Assembly: GCA_035192965.1 (NCBI GenBank)
Contig: CP136571.1
Span: forward strand, 2,252,501-2,316,500
Source of the DNA: Fuscovulum sp.
GTDB lineage: Bacteria; Pseudomonadota; Alphaproteobacteria; Rhodobacterales; Rhodobacteraceae
Reading direction: 5' to 3'
Length of the DNA: 64,000 nucleotides
A program made the position numbers and the translations under genes. Every line of letters begins with the position of its first letter. Within the stretch, counting starts at the first letter, position 1. The notes beneath the pieces were generated by a model. The model saw nothing but the letters and a program-made list of their open reading frames with translations, searched no databases and was not told where the DNA came from. This document shows positions 33,820 to 43,144 of the stretch, in pieces.

Positions 33820-33846
33820 AAAGGGGCGCCCGGTGGGGCGCCCCTG
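33820..33846 (-). terminator. Terminator of the liv operon
   Basis: GGGGCGCC (33823-33830), loop CGGTGG, GGCGCCCC (33837-33844). On the minus strand the stem is followed by TTTGCTTTG. It is 24 nt after the livM stop codon and splits the transporter from the FAD oxidoreductase. Confidence 0.75.
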
Positions 33847-33867
33847 TATGTGCCGATGGAAGGCCTG

Positions 33868-35166
33868 TCACTTTTCGGGGATCAGGCCGCGCGGGCTGAA
33901 CCGCAGCACCAGAAGCAGGATCACCCCCAGCGTGAGCAGGCGCATATGCTGGGCGCTGTCGACAAGATGGGTCTTCAGCGGCCCTTCCGACAGGCCCGAC
34001 ACGATACCGCCCATGACCAGCGGGCCAAGGCTTTCCACGATCAGCCAAAGCCAGCCGATCAACAGCCCGCCCAGAACCGCGCCCCAGTTGTTGCCCGACC
34101 CGCCCACGATCACCATCACCCAGATCAGGAAGGTGAAGCGCAGCGGGTTGTATTCGCCCGGCAGCAACTGGCCCGCCATCGAGGTATACATCGCCCCCGC
34201 GATCCCCACGACAGCCGAGCCGAGCACGAAGACCTGTAAATGCCGGCGCTTCACATCCTTGCCCATGGCGGCCGAGGACACCTCATTGTCGCGGATGGCG
34301 CGCATCATGCGGCCCCAAGGGCTGTTGAGTGCGCGTTCGGACAGCCAGATGATCGCCAGCAGCACCGCCGAGAACAGCGCGATGTACAAGAGCTTCACCA
34401 CGATAGAGGAGGCCGTCATCGGATCGAACCCCCAGCGCGTGGCCCAGTCGATGAAGGCCGTCGATTGCTGAAGGTCCACCTCATAGGGAACCGGCCAGGG
34501 GCGGGGCAGGTCGATGATGTTCTTTACGCCACGCGCCAGCCAGTCTTCGTTCTTCATCACGGCGATGATGATTTCGGCGATCCCCAGCGTGGCGATGGCC
34601 AGATAATCCGACCGCAGGCCCAGCGAGATTTTCCCGATGGCCCAGGCGGCGGCGGCGGCCAGCAGGCCGCCCACAGGCCAGGACACCAGCGCAGGCAGGC
34701 CCAGACCGCCGATATTGCCCGCGGTGGCGGGATTGAACGCCTCTACCGCCTCAACTGCCGGGTCGAAGACCATGCGGAACAGGAAGAAACCGGCCACACA
34801 GATGGCCAGCGTCACCAGCATCCGCAGGCGGCCCGGACGCATCCGGTTCCAGGCAAAGATGGCGGCGGCGATGGACGCAGCCCCAAGGAACAGGCCCCCC
34901 AGAATACCGGTGCCGCCAGCGGCCCAGCCTTCGGCCACGGGCCGGGCGGAAACCAGCACGACAGCCAGCCCCCCCAGCGCGGTAAAGCCCATGATCCCGG
35001 TGTTGAACAGCCCCGCATAACCCCACTGGATATTCACCCCCAGCGCCATGATGGCCGACAGAAGTGAGATACCAAGGATCGACAGGGACAGGTTCCAGCT
35101 TTGGAACACCCCCGTCATGATGAACAGAGCAGCGACCGTTCCGAAAAGCGCAAGGTTGCGGGTCAT
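33868..35166 (-). CDS. livM: Branched-chain amino-acid-type ABC transporter permease LivM
   Basis: A 432-aa inner-membrane permease. About ten membrane helices are seen; the family signature at the C-terminal half, RHLQVFVLGSAVVGIAGAMYTSMAGQLLPGEYNPLRF, is present, and the ATPase-coupling loop lies in WGRMMRAIRDNEVSSAAMGKDV. Its N terminus has an added hydrophobic stretch relative to E. coli LivM. ATG 35166 overlaps the livH stop by 4 nt. The actual substrate may be an amino acid or a methylamine-type compound (see oxidoreductase downstream); this is inferred. Confidence 0.92.
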   Translation of the reverse strand: MTRNLALFGTVAALFIMTGVFQSWNLSLSILGISLLSAIMALGVNIQWGYAGLFNTGIMGFTALGGLAVVLVSARPVAEGWAAGGTGILGGLFLGAASIAAAIFAWNRMRPGRLRMLVTLAICVAGFFLFRMVFDPAVEAVEAFNPATAGNIGGLGLPALVSWPVGGLLAAAAAWAIGKISLGLRSDYLAIATLGIAEIIIAVMKNEDWLARGVKNIIDLPRPWPVPYEVDLQQSTAFIDWATRWGFDPMTASSIVVKLLYIALFSAVLLAIIWLSERALNSPWGRMMRAIRDNEVSSAAMGKDVKRRHLQVFVLGSAVVGIAGAMYTSMAGQLLPGEYNPLRFTFLIWVMVIVGGSGNNWGAVLGGLLIGWLWLIVESLGPLVMGGIVSGLSEGPLKTHLVDSAQHMRLLTLGVILLLVLRFSPRGLIPEK

Positions 35167-36173
35167 ACCGATTTCCCCTTGAACAGGCCGGTGGGCATGA
35201 AGATCAGCACAAGGATCAGGATCGCAAAGCTGACGGCGAATTTGTAATCCGTCGACATCAGTTGCAGCAGCCCGTCCGGCGCCATGCTTTCAGGCACCAG
35301 ATAGGTGACCACCTTCTTCCAGGCATAGGTGACCATCACCTCGGAAAAGGCGATGACGAAACCGCCCGCAATGGCACCCAGCGGGCTGCCAAGGCCACCC
35401 ACGATGGCGGCAGCAAAGATCGGCAGCAGGAGCTGGAAATAGACAAAGGGTTTGAAGCTTTTGTCCAATCCGTAAAGAACGCCTGCAATCGTGGCCAAGG
35501 CGGCTGCGATGATCCAGGTTACGGCCACCACGCGGTCGGGGTTGATGCCCGACAGCAGCGCCAGATCCTCATTGTCGGAGAAGGCGCGCATAGATTTGCC
35601 GGTGCGGGTTTTCTGCAAGAACCAGAACAGAAGGCCCATCACCACCAGCGCGGTGACGACGGTCACGGCTTGGGTTGTTTTGATCGCCAGCCCTTCGGCA
35701 AGCCCGGTGGCCGTCTTGAAATCCCCGGCCGAGATGACAAAGCGTTCGCCATCGGTGAAGTTCTGGTCATCCACCCCGATGATCAGGCGGACAATGCCGT
35801 TCATCACGAACATCACGCCCAGCGACACCATCACAAGGATCACCGGCGCGGCCTTCTGCTTGCGGTAAAAGCGATAGATCACCCGGTCCGTGCCCAGCAC
35901 GAACAGCGCGGTGACGGCGATGCCGATGGGCAGGGCCAGCAGGGCGGTGGGCAGCACGCCAAAGCCGATGCCCATAGACTGCAACCACCATGTCACCAGG
36001 ATCGTTGCCATGGTGCCAAAGGCCATCGTGTCGCCATGGGCAAAGTTGGAAAAGCGCAGGATGCCATAGATCAGCGTTACCCCCAGCGCCCCCAGCGCCA
36101 GTTGCGCGCCATAGGCCAAGCCCGGCACGAAGACGAAGTTCAGAAAAACGATCAGGGCGTTCAGGATATCCAT
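35163..36173 (-). CDS. livH: Branched-chain amino-acid-type ABC transporter permease LivH
   Basis: A 336-aa permease with about eight helices and the classic LivH motifs FSNFAHGDTMAFGTM (near 42-56), SDNEDLALLSGINPDRVVAVTW (coupling loop) and PIFAAAIVGGLGSPLGAIAGGFVIAFSEV. Insertion relative to E. coli LivH falls in the loop with MVSLGVMFVMNGIVRLIIGVDDQNF. It starts 3 nt after the livF stop and overlaps livM by 4 nt, so the two permeases are translationally coupled. Confidence 0.93.
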   Translation of the reverse strand: MDILNALIVFLNFVFVPGLAYGAQLALGALGVTLIYGILRFSNFAHGDTMAFGTMATILVTWWLQSMGIGFGVLPTALLALPIGIAVTALFVLGTDRVIYRFYRKQKAAPVILVMVSLGVMFVMNGIVRLIIGVDDQNFTDGERFVISAGDFKTATGLAEGLAIKTTQAVTVVTALVVMGLLFWFLQKTRTGKSMRAFSDNEDLALLSGINPDRVVAVTWIIAAALATIAGVLYGLDKSFKPFVYFQLLLPIFAAAIVGGLGSPLGAIAGGFVIAFSEVMVTYAWKKVVTYLVPESMAPDGLLQLMSTDYKFAVSFAILILVLIFMPTGLFKGKSV

Positions 36174-36176
36174 GCC

Positions 36177-36887
36177 TCAACCCCCAAGGAAGGAACGGCG
36201 GACTTCCGGGTCGGCCAGCAGCGCGGCCCCGGTGTCGGTGAATCGGTTGGCGCCCTGCACAAGGACATAGCCCTTGTCGGCGATCTCCAGCGCCTGACGG
36301 GCGTTCTGTTCTACCATCAGGATTGAAATACCCGTGCGCGCCACTTCGATGATGCGGTCGAACAATTCGTCCATCACGATGGGGCTGACACCTGCGGTGG
36401 GTTCGTCCAGCATCAGGACCTTTGGCTTGGTCATCAACGCGCGGCCCACAGCGACCTGTTGGCGCTGCCCGCCCGACAACTCGCCTGCGGGCTGCAAACG
36501 CTTTTGCTTTAGGACAGGGAACAGGTCATAAACCTGCGCCAGCGTATCGCGGAAATCGTCGGTGCGGATAAAGGCCCCCATCTCGAGGTTCTCTTCCACC
36601 GTCATCGAGGTGAAGATGTTGTGGGTCTGCGGCACGAAGCCCATCCCCTTGCCCACGCGGGCCTGCGGCGTCAACGCGGTGATATCCTCACCCGCCAGTT
36701 TCACATGGCCGGACCGCAGCTTCAGCATCCCGAAGACCGCCTTCATGGCGGTGGATTTGCCGGCGCCATTGGGGCCAACAATCACGGCGATCTGGCCTTT
36801 TTCCACGGCAATCGTGCAGGCATGCAGGATATCCGCACCGCCATAGCCGCCGGTCATCGCCTCGCCGATCAGAAAGGGCTCAGCCAT
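36177..36887 (-). CDS. livF: ABC transporter ATP-binding protein LivF
   Basis: A 236-aa ATPase. Walker A GPNGAGKSTAMKAVFG, signature LSGGQRQQVAVGRAL, Walker B VLMLDEPTAGVSP and the switch His in LMVEQNARQ are all intact. The MLKLRSGHVKLAGEDITALTP segment is LivF-like. ATG 36887 is chosen as the domain start; a longer frame begins at 36908. It is the second ATPase of the operon; a pair of inverted hairpins fills the gap to livG. Confidence 0.93.
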   Translation of the reverse strand: MAEPFLIGEAMTGGYGGADILHACTIAVEKGQIAVIVGPNGAGKSTAMKAVFGMLKLRSGHVKLAGEDITALTPQARVGKGMGFVPQTHNIFTSMTVEENLEMGAFIRTDDFRDTLAQVYDLFPVLKQKRLQPAGELSGGQRQQVAVGRALMTKPKVLMLDEPTAGVSPIVMDELFDRIIEVARTGISILMVEQNARQALEIADKGYVLVQGANRFTDTGAALLADPEVRRSFLGG

Positions 36888-36906
36888 GGGCAATGCCTCC
36901 GACTGC

Positions 36907-36975
36907 AACGAATTTTCTGCGAAAATTCAGCAGTCTCTTAGCGGTTGGGGCCTGAATTTTCGCAGAAAATTCGTT
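36907..36975. repeat. Inverted pair of triplet-centred hairpins between livG and livF
   Basis: Two 24-bp copies (36907-36930 and 36952-36975) are exact reverse complements, and each is itself a palindrome: GAATTTTC-TGC-GAAAATTC and GAATTTTC-GCA-GAAAATTC. They flank a 21-nt core. Same type as at 7411-7560, 40451-40530 and 46016-46125. As a large hairpin the array could reduce read-through between the two ATPase genes. Confidence 0.85.
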
Positions 36976-37006
36976 GGCCCCGGTTCCGGGGTTCATCACG
37001 GGGGCG

Positions 37007-37798
37007 TCACGCATGGGCCGCCTCCTCCTTCACCTTGTTCTTCAGGCCGGTGCCGAGATAGGCCTCGATCACCCGTTCGTCATTCTTGACCTCGTCCACC
37101 GTGCCTTGTGCCAGCACCTTGCCTTCGGCCATGCAGATGACCGGGTTGCAGAGGCGGCCGATGAAATCCATGTCATGTTCGATCACGCAGAACGTGTAGC
37201 CGCGTTCCTTGTTCAGCCGCACGATGGCATCACCGATGGTGTTCAAAAGCGTGCGGTTCACGCCTGCGCCCACCTCGTCGAGGAAGACGATCTTGGCGTC
37301 GACCATCATCGTCCGGCCCAGTTCCAGCAGTTTCTTCTGACCACCCGAGATTTGGCTGGCCTTCTGTTCGGCAAGATGGCTGATGGTCAGGAAATCCAGC
37401 ACATCCAGCGCCTTCTTGCGGATCGCGGCCTCTTCCTCGGCCACGGCGCGGCGGTTGAACCAGGCGTTCATCAGGGTTTCCCCCTTCTGCCGCGCCGGAA
37501 CCATCATCAGGTTCTCGAGACAGGTCATCGACCCGAATTCATGCGCGATCTGAAAGGTCCGCAGCAGCCCCTTGTGGAACAGCTCATGCGGCGGCAGGCC
37601 GGTGATATCTTCGCCATCCATCAGCACCCGGCCCGACGTGGGCGGCAGGCGGCCTGCGATGACATTGAAAAGGGTGGTCTTGCCCGCGCCATTGGGGCCG
37701 ATCAGCCCGGTGATGGAGCCGGTCTTTATCTCCAGCGAGGCCCCGTCAACGGCACGGAAGCCGCCGAAATGCCTGTGCAGGTCTTCGACAACGATCAT
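37007..37798 (-). CDS. livG: ABC transporter ATP-binding protein LivG
   Basis: A 263-aa ATPase. Walker A GPNGAGKTTLFNVIAG, signature ISGGQKKLLELGR, Walker B IVFLDEVGAGVN, and the C-terminal GYTFCVIEHDMDFIGRLCNPVICMAEGKVLAQG stretch are typical. ATG 37798 has AGGGGA upstream. It follows the binding-protein gene across a gap with a perfect hairpin (37872-37897), a common way to lower the amount of ATPase relative to binding protein. Confidence 0.93.
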   Translation of the reverse strand: MIVVEDLHRHFGGFRAVDGASLEIKTGSITGLIGPNGAGKTTLFNVIAGRLPPTSGRVLMDGEDITGLPPHELFHKGLLRTFQIAHEFGSMTCLENLMMVPARQKGETLMNAWFNRRAVAEEEAAIRKKALDVLDFLTISHLAEQKASQISGGQKKLLELGRTMMVDAKIVFLDEVGAGVNRTLLNTIGDAIVRLNKERGYTFCVIEHDMDFIGRLCNPVICMAEGKVLAQGTVDEVKNDERVIEAYLGTGLKNKVKEEAAHA

Positions 37799-37871
37799 AT
37801 GTGTTCCCCTGTATCCCGTCATTTCCGTCCGCCCTTGGATGGGCGGCGTCGCGGGACATTTGCTTATGGCA

Positions 37872-37897
37872 ACGGCCCGGGCGTTTGCCCGGGCCGT
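37872..37897 (-). promoter_or_regulatory. Hairpin between the binding-protein gene and livG
   Basis: A perfect 11-bp stem, ACGGCCCGGGC (37872-37882) and GCCCGGGCCGT (37887-37897), with a 4-nt GTTT loop. No T tract follows in the minus direction. This fits an mRNA-stabilising or partial-attenuation hairpin that keeps the binding-protein message in excess. Confidence 0.65.
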
Positions 37898-37923
37898 GCC
37901 TTCAGGTCAAGCAGAAAGCCGGA

Positions 37924-39105
37924 TCAACGGAACCCGACCGTGGTGATCGCACCGTCGGTGATCGAGTATTCGCGGTAGTTGCCGGCGGATTCGCCAGCGC
38001 CCACCAGTTCCACCGCCGTGGCGCCGATATAGTCGATATCGGTGCCTGCTGCGATCAGCTCCAGCGCCTTGCCCAGTTCGCCCGGCAGGATCGGCTCGCC
38101 CGGGGCGTTGGCCAGATCCATCACCTTGGTGGTCCAGTCTTTGGAATTGGTCGAATTCGCCGCCGCCATCGACATCAGGATCAGCGCCGCCGCGTCATAG
38201 GATTCCGGCGAGAAGGCCGAGGTGCCGTCAAAGCCAGCAGCCGTTGCCATTTCCTGGAACTTGGTCGCGCCTTCGGAATCGGTGCCCGGCACCGCGCCGA
38301 ACGAGCCGTTCAGCGGCTCGCCGATCGCTTCGATCAGCGCGTCGCCATACATGCCGTCCACGAGGTAGAAGGTCGAGAACGCGCCCGAATCGAGCGAGGC
38401 CTGGATCACGCCCTTGCCGCCCTGGTCGACATAGCCCGCAACCACCAGCATTTCGCCACCGGCCGAAGCCAGCGAGGCAACCTCTGCCGAATAGTCGGCC
38501 TTGCCGTCTTCATGCGGGGCCGAGATGGTGACCGAACCGCCCTTGGCTGCGAAAGCCGCGCCGAAGCTGTCGGCCAGACCCTTGCCATAGTCGTTGTTGG
38601 TATAGGTCAGCGCGACGGACTTGATACCCTTTTCCGTCAGGATGTCGGCCATGATTTCCCCCTGACGCGCATCCGACGGGGCGGTGCGGAAGAACAGGCC
38701 GTCATCTTCAGCGGTCGACAGAGCGGGCGAGGTGGCCGAAGGCGAGATCATCCCGATCCCGTTCGGACGTGCCACGTTCTGCAGCACGGCGCCGGTCACA
38801 CCCGAGCAGTCGCCGCCGACAATCGCGGTCACGCCATCGGCGGTGACCAGACGTTCTGCCGCCGCCGTGGCAGCCGCTGCGTCGATACAGGTCGAGTCGC
38901 CGCGGACGGCCGAAACGGTGCCCAGCGTGAACTTGGCCGAGTCGTTGACTTCCTTGATCGCCAGATCAGCGCCGGCACCCATGGCCGGGGTGATCGATTC
39001 GAGCGGGCCGGTGAAGCCCAGCAGAACGCCCAGTTTCACGTCTTGGGCCGAGGCGGCACCAGCCATCAGGGCGGTTGCGGCCGAAGCCAGCAGCAGTTTT
39101 TTCAT
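37924..39105 (-). CDS. Branched-chain amino-acid-type substrate-binding protein
   Basis: A 393-aa periplasmic binding protein of the LivJ/LivK (type I) fold. The signal MKKLLLASAATALMAGAASAQ is cleaved near residue 21. Typical segments are KLGVLLGFTGPLESITPAMGAGADLAIKEVN and AVALTYTNNDYGKGL-type hinge sequence (SVALTYTNNDYG). It has Cys in GDSTCIDAA and GGDCSGV that may form a disulfide. It is the first gene of the operon and defines the transporter's substrate, which I cannot read; an amino-acid or betaine-type ligand is plausible given the flavoenzyme downstream. Confidence 0.9.
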   Translation of the reverse strand: MKKLLLASAATALMAGAASAQDVKLGVLLGFTGPLESITPAMGAGADLAIKEVNDSAKFTLGTVSAVRGDSTCIDAAAATAAAERLVTADGVTAIVGGDCSGVTGAVLQNVARPNGIGMISPSATSPALSTAEDDGLFFRTAPSDARQGEIMADILTEKGIKSVALTYTNNDYGKGLADSFGAAFAAKGGSVTISAPHEDGKADYSAEVASLASAGGEMLVVAGYVDQGGKGVIQASLDSGAFSTFYLVDGMYGDALIEAIGEPLNGSFGAVPGTDSEGATKFQEMATAAGFDGTSAFSPESYDAAALILMSMAAANSTNSKDWTTKVMDLANAPGEPILPGELGKALELIAAGTDIDYIGATAVELVGAGESAGNYREYSITDGAITTVGFR

Positions 39106-39288
39106 CGTTAACTCCCGAGTTGGATCGTTGTCCTGCCGGCGAACGTAGTGTGCTTGTGATCAAAAGGGAAGCACCCCGATGTGTGGCGGAATGCCGGTCG
39201 TGAAACCGGGTCCAATCAGAAAGCCGTGAGCCGGGTTCCTTTCCGGCGCCGCATGATTATCTGCGGTTGAAAGGAAAGGATTGTTCCA

Positions 39289-40449
39289 ATGCATCAGCGC
39301 CTTGCCGCCCTGTCTTTGCCCGCCGCACGAAGCCCCCTGAACCCACGCCGCGTATGGTCTGGACGGGCCCCGCTTGCGTCCTTGCTGGTTGTCGCGATGG
39401 CGGCCCCGGTTGGGGCTGCGACACTGGACAGTTCGGTTGGTCCGCTGGCCGTGACGCCCATGGTGACGGGCCTGAACGAGCCTTGGGCGCTGGAGTTTCT
39501 GCCCGATGGCAGCCTTCTGATCACCGAGCGCGAAGGGGCTTTGCTGCATGTGAAAGAAGGTGCCGCGCAGCCTGTTTCCGGCCTGCCGGAGGTGTTCGAT
39601 AGCGGGCAGGGCGGACTGTTGGATGTGATGATTCCGCGGGATTTCGAACAGACGCGCGAGGTCTGGCTCAGCTTTTCCATACCGCTTGATGGCGGTGGCG
39701 CAACGGCCGTGGGCAAAGGGGTTCTGAACGCGGAAGGCACCGCGCTGGAGGGGTTCAGCACACTGTATCAGGGGGATGCCACAGGCGGCGGCCGGCATTT
39801 CGGATCGCGGCTCGTCGAGGCGGCGGATGGGACGGTCTTCCTTACGACGGGCGACCGTGGCACCGGCCCCGAAGGGATGGAGGCGCAGGATCCCATGCGG
39901 GCCGAGGGCAAGGTCATTCACCTGAACCGCGACGGCAGCCCCGCCACCTCGCTGCCCGGCCATCGCCCCGGCGTCTATTCGCTGGGTCATCGCAACGCAC
40001 AGGGCGCCACGCTGGATGCCGAAGGCAACCTCTGGCTCGTTGAACATGGGGCGCAGGGCGGGGATGAGTTGAACCGCATCGAGGCGGGGCGCAACTATGG
40101 CTGGCCCGTCATTTCCTATGGCGAGGATTACGGCGGCGGCCAGATCGGCGAAGGCTCGGCCCGCGATGGGATGGAGCAGCCGCTGCATTACTGGGTGCCC
40201 TCCATCGCGCCATCGGGAATGGTCATCTATCAGGGCGACCTGTTCCCCGACTGGAAAGGCGATGTCTTCACGGGGTCGCTGAATTCCGATTTCATCAGCC
40301 GTCTGGACCCGGAAAACGGCTATGCCGAAGAGCGGATCGCCGGGCCGCAAACTGGCCGGGTGCGCGACATCGTCGAGGCGCCGGATGGGTCGATCTGGTA
40401 CCTGGCGGTCTATGACGGGGTGGCCTATCGCCTGACACCGAACGAGTAG
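39289..40449 (+). CDS. PQQ-dependent aldose sugar dehydrogenase
   Basis: A 386-aa soluble quinoprotein of the GDH-B/Asd (YliI) family. The N-terminal signal (hydrophobic LASLLVVAMAAPVGAA, cleavage near residue 44) directs export. The six-bladed beta-propeller carries the family motifs GLNEPWALEFLPDGSLLITER, QGGLLDV, GGRHFGSRL, YSLGHRNAQGATLD (PQQ/His region), LWLVEHGAQGGDELN and YGWPVISYGEDY. It oxidises aldose sugars in the periplasm with PQQ; no PQQ biosynthesis is in the window. GGAAAGGA 9 nt upstream supports ATG 39289. Its stop codon is followed at once by a triplet-centred hairpin. Confidence 0.92.
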   Translation: MHQRLAALSLPAARSPLNPRRVWSGRAPLASLLVVAMAAPVGAATLDSSVGPLAVTPMVTGLNEPWALEFLPDGSLLITEREGALLHVKEGAAQPVSGLPEVFDSGQGGLLDVMIPRDFEQTREVWLSFSIPLDGGGATAVGKGVLNAEGTALEGFSTLYQGDATGGGRHFGSRLVEAADGTVFLTTGDRGTGPEGMEAQDPMRAEGKVIHLNRDGSPATSLPGHRPGVYSLGHRNAQGATLDAEGNLWLVEHGAQGGDELNRIEAGRNYGWPVISYGEDYGGGQIGEGSARDGMEQPLHYWVPSIAPSGMVIYQGDLFPDWKGDVFTGSLNSDFISRLDPENGYAEERIAGPQTGRVRDIVEAPDGSIWYLAVYDGVAYRLTPNE

Positions 40450-40450
40450 G

Positions 40451-40530
40451 CGATTTTTCTGCGAAAAATCGGGGCGCGCACGTCCGTTCGCGCCCAACGC
40501 AAAACAGAGCAGAATTTTAGCAGAAACTTC
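40451..40530. repeat. Degenerate inverted pair of triplet-centred hairpins
   Basis: The first is CGATTTTTC-TGC-GAAAAATCG (40451-40471), one base after the dehydrogenase stop codon. The second, GAATTTTA-GCA-GAAACTTC (40512-40530), is imperfect and points the other way. The core between them contains GGGGCGCGCACG. Same family as at 7411, 36907 and 46016. Confidence 0.7.
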
Positions 40531-40540
40531 GTGGTTTGGG

Positions 40541-41557
40541 TCAGATCGACAGGCGCACGCCCGTACCGCCACCTTGCGACCCGCGTTCGCGGTAGGGCGT
40601 TGTGTTGTAATGGGCGCGGTAGCATTTCGAGAAATGCGAGGGCGAGGCGAATCCGCAAGCCAAGGCCACGTTGATCACGCTCATATCCGTCTGCATCAGC
40701 AGGTTGCGCGCCTTTTGCAGGCGCAGCTCCATGTAATAGCGCTTGGGCGAGCGGTTCAGATAGCGCCGGAACAGGCGTTCCAGCTGACGGGTGGACATGC
40801 CCACCTCTTCGGCCAGATCGGCGGGCGACATCGGATCTTCGATATTGCCTTCCATCATCTGGATGACCTGGCTCAGCTTGGGATGCCGCACGCCGATCCG
40901 CGTGGGGATCGACAGACGCTGCGTGTCCTGATCGGTGCGGATGGTGGAATAGATCAGCTGATCCGCCACCGTATTGGCCAGATCCTCGCCGTGATCGGCG
41001 GCGATCACCTTCAGCATCAGGTCAATGGACGAGGTGCCCCCCGCCGTGCTCCAGCGGTTGCCATCCATCACGAAGACCGACTTCGTCAGCTTCACATCCT
41101 CGAATTCCTCAAGGAACCCGTCTTGGTTTTCCCAGTGGATCGTCGCCCGCTTGCCGTCCAGAAGCCCCGCCTTGGCCACGGCATAGGCCCCGGTGCACAG
41201 CCCTCCCATCGTGACGCCGCGCCGCGCTTCGCGCCGCAGCCAGTTCAGCACGCCACGGGTGGTGGCCTTCTGCACGTCGATGCCGCCACAGACCAAGAGC
41301 GTATCCTCACGCTCGATCTCCTCCAGCCCCATGTCCAGCTTGAACGAGGCGCCGTTGGAACAGGTGGCGCTTTCACCGCCTTCACCCGCCAGCTTCCACG
41401 TATACAACGTCTCGCCCGACACGCGGTTTGCGATGCGCAGCGGTTCGATTGCGCTGGCAAAAGACAGCATCGTGAAATGGTCCAGCAACAAAAAGACAAA
41501 GCGCCGGGGTTCGGCACCCTTGGCGATGTGCTGGGCTTTCTTGGGGGCGGTGGACAT
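40541..41557 (-). CDS. GlxA-family AraC-type transcriptional regulator
   Basis: A 338-aa regulator. The N-terminal DJ-1/PfpI-like domain (about 20-195) has VCGGIDVQKATTRG and MGGLCTGAYAVAKAGLLDGK. The C-terminal AraC DNA-binding domain has two helix-turn-helix units: MSPADLAEEVGMSTRQLERLFRRYL and VINVALACGFASPSHFSKCYRAHYNTTPYRERG. Family members such as GbdR, SouR and CdhR control betaine, sarcosine and carnitine catabolism. This fits the FAD/GcvT oxidoreductase and liv genes 2-7 kb away, but that link is inferred. It is divergent from aroG. Confidence 0.88.
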   Translation of the reverse strand: MSTAPKKAQHIAKGAEPRRFVFLLLDHFTMLSFASAIEPLRIANRVSGETLYTWKLAGEGGESATCSNGASFKLDMGLEEIEREDTLLVCGGIDVQKATTRGVLNWLRREARRGVTMGGLCTGAYAVAKAGLLDGKRATIHWENQDGFLEEFEDVKLTKSVFVMDGNRWSTAGGTSSIDLMLKVIAADHGEDLANTVADQLIYSTIRTDQDTQRLSIPTRIGVRHPKLSQVIQMMEGNIEDPMSPADLAEEVGMSTRQLERLFRRYLNRSPKRYYMELRLQKARNLLMQTDMSVINVALACGFASPSHFSKCYRAHYNTTPYRERGSQGGGTGVRLSI

Positions 41558-41715
41558 TGTGCGACCTGAAAATGTCGGTATTCGGCGCAGCCTTTCAGGA
41601 AACGAATTTTACTGCAAGGGCAATCGGATTGGGAATCAGGCCAGTTTCTTCCTTTGCATATGCCGTGCGATGACCTTATACCGCCCCCGTTACCGCAAAC
41701 CTTCGGAGAAGACCC

Positions 41716-43086
41716 ATGACCAAGGGCTGGACGAAATCTGACTGGCGCGCAAAGCCGCGCATCCAGATGCCCGATTACCCGGATCAGGCCGCATTGCACG
41801 CCGCCGAGGCGCAGCTTGCCAAATATCCGCCGCTGGTCTTTGCGGGCGAGGCGCGCAAGCTGAAAAAGCAGCTGGCACTGGCCGCCGAGGGCAAGGCCTT
41901 CCTGTTGCAGGGCGGCGATTGCGCCGAAAGCTTTGCCGAATTCAGTGCCGACAACATCCGCGACACCTTCCGCGTGATGCTGCAAATGGCCGTGGTCCTG
42001 ACTTATGGTGCCAAGGTTCCGGTCATCAAGGTGGGCCGCATGGCAGGCCAATTCGCCAAGCCGCGTTCGGCCCCGACCGAGGTGATTAATGGCGTGGAAA
42101 TGCCGTCCTACAAGGGAGACATCATCAACGGTTTTGACCCCACACCCGAGGCGCGCGTTGCCGATCCGCAGCGGATGCTGCAAGCCTATACGCAGGCGGC
42201 CGCGTCGCTGAACCTGTTGCGCGCTTTCAGCACCGGCGGGTTTGCCGACATTCACCGCGTCCACTCCTGGACGCTGGGCTTTGCCGAACATGACAAGGCA
42301 GAACGCTATCGCGAATTGTCCAACCGCATCTCTGACGCGCTGGATTTCATGAATGCGGCCGGGGTGAATGCAGATACCGCACATACCCTTTCGGCGGTGG
42401 ATTTCTACACCAGCCACGAAGCCCTGCTTCTGGAATATGAAGAGGCGCTCTGCCGCATCGATTCCATCACCGGTCAGCCGGTGGCGGGATCGGGTCACAT
42501 GATCTGGATCGGCGACCGCACGCGTCAGCCGGACGGCGCGCATGTGGAATTCGCGCGCGGCGTGCTGAACCCGATCGGGCTGAAATGCGGGCCATCCACC
42601 ACGGCCGAGGATCTGAAAGTCCTGATGGCCAAGCTGAACCCGACGAACGAGGCAGGCCGCCTGACGCTGATCGCGCGCTTTGGTGCGGGCAAGGTGGGCG
42701 AACACCTGCCGCGCCTGATCAAGACGGTGCAGCAGGAAGGCGCGAATGTCGTCTGGTCCTGTGATCCGATGCATGGCAACACGATCAAGTCGTCGACCGG
42801 GTACAAAACACGTCCGTTCGACAGCGTCCTGCGCGAAGTCCGCGAATTCTTTGCCATCCACAAGGCCGAAGGCACGATCCCCGGCGGCGTGCATTTCGAG
42901 ATGACGGGCAAGGACGTGACCGAATGCACCGGCGGTCTGCGCGCCGTCACCGACGAAGATCTGTCGGATCGCTATCACACCGCCTGCGACCCGCGTCTGA
43001 ACGCATCGCAGTCGCTTGAACTGGCCTTCCTCGTGGCCGAGGAACTGACCACGCTGCGTGATGCCGGACGGCGCATCGCGCTCTGA
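41716..43086 (+). CDS. Class II 3-deoxy-7-phosphoheptulonate synthase
   Basis: A 456-aa plant/Mycobacterium-type DAHP synthase, first step of the shikimate pathway. Motifs include [18 protein letters not shown] (phosphate/metal region with Cys of QGGDCAES), [22 protein letters not shown], and [10 protein letters not shown] (metal His region). It joins PEP and erythrose 4-phosphate. Class II enzymes are the main type in alphaproteobacteria. It ends 25 nt before a strong bidirectional terminator. Confidence 0.95.
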   Translation: MTKGWTKSDWRAKPRIQMPDYPDQAALHAAEAQLAKYPPLVFAGEARKLKKQLALAAEGKAFLLQGGDCAESFAEFSADNIRDTFRVMLQMAVVLTYGAKVPVIKVGRMAGQFAKPRSAPTEVINGVEMPSYKGDIINGFDPTPEARVADPQRMLQAYTQAAASLNLLRAFSTGGFADIHRVHSWTLGFAEHDKAERYRELSNRISDALDFMNAAGVNADTAHTLSAVDFYTSHEALLLEYEEALCRIDSITGQPVAGSGHMIWIGDRTRQPDGAHVEFARGVLNPIGLKCGPSTTAEDLKVLMAKLNPTNEAGRLTLIARFGAGKVGEHLPRLIKTVQQEGANVVWSCDPMHGNTIKSSTGYKTRPFDSVLREVREFFAIHKAEGTIPGGVHFEMTGKDVTECTGGLRAVTDEDLSDRYHTACDPRLNASQSLELAFLVAEELTTLRDAGRRIAL

Positions 43087-43111
43087 TCCGAGCGACAAGC
43101 CATGAAATGGG

Positions 43112-43140
43112 AAAGGGGCGGTCCACCAGACCGCCCCTTT
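43112..43140. terminator. Bidirectional terminator between aroG and the PAS gene
   Basis: AAAGGGGCGGTC (43112-43123), loop CACCA, GACCGCCCCTTT (43129-43140). The flanking AAA and TTT make it symmetric, so it can serve the class II DAHP synthase gene on plus and the PAS gene on minus. Confidence 0.85.
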
Positions 43141-43144
43141 CGCA

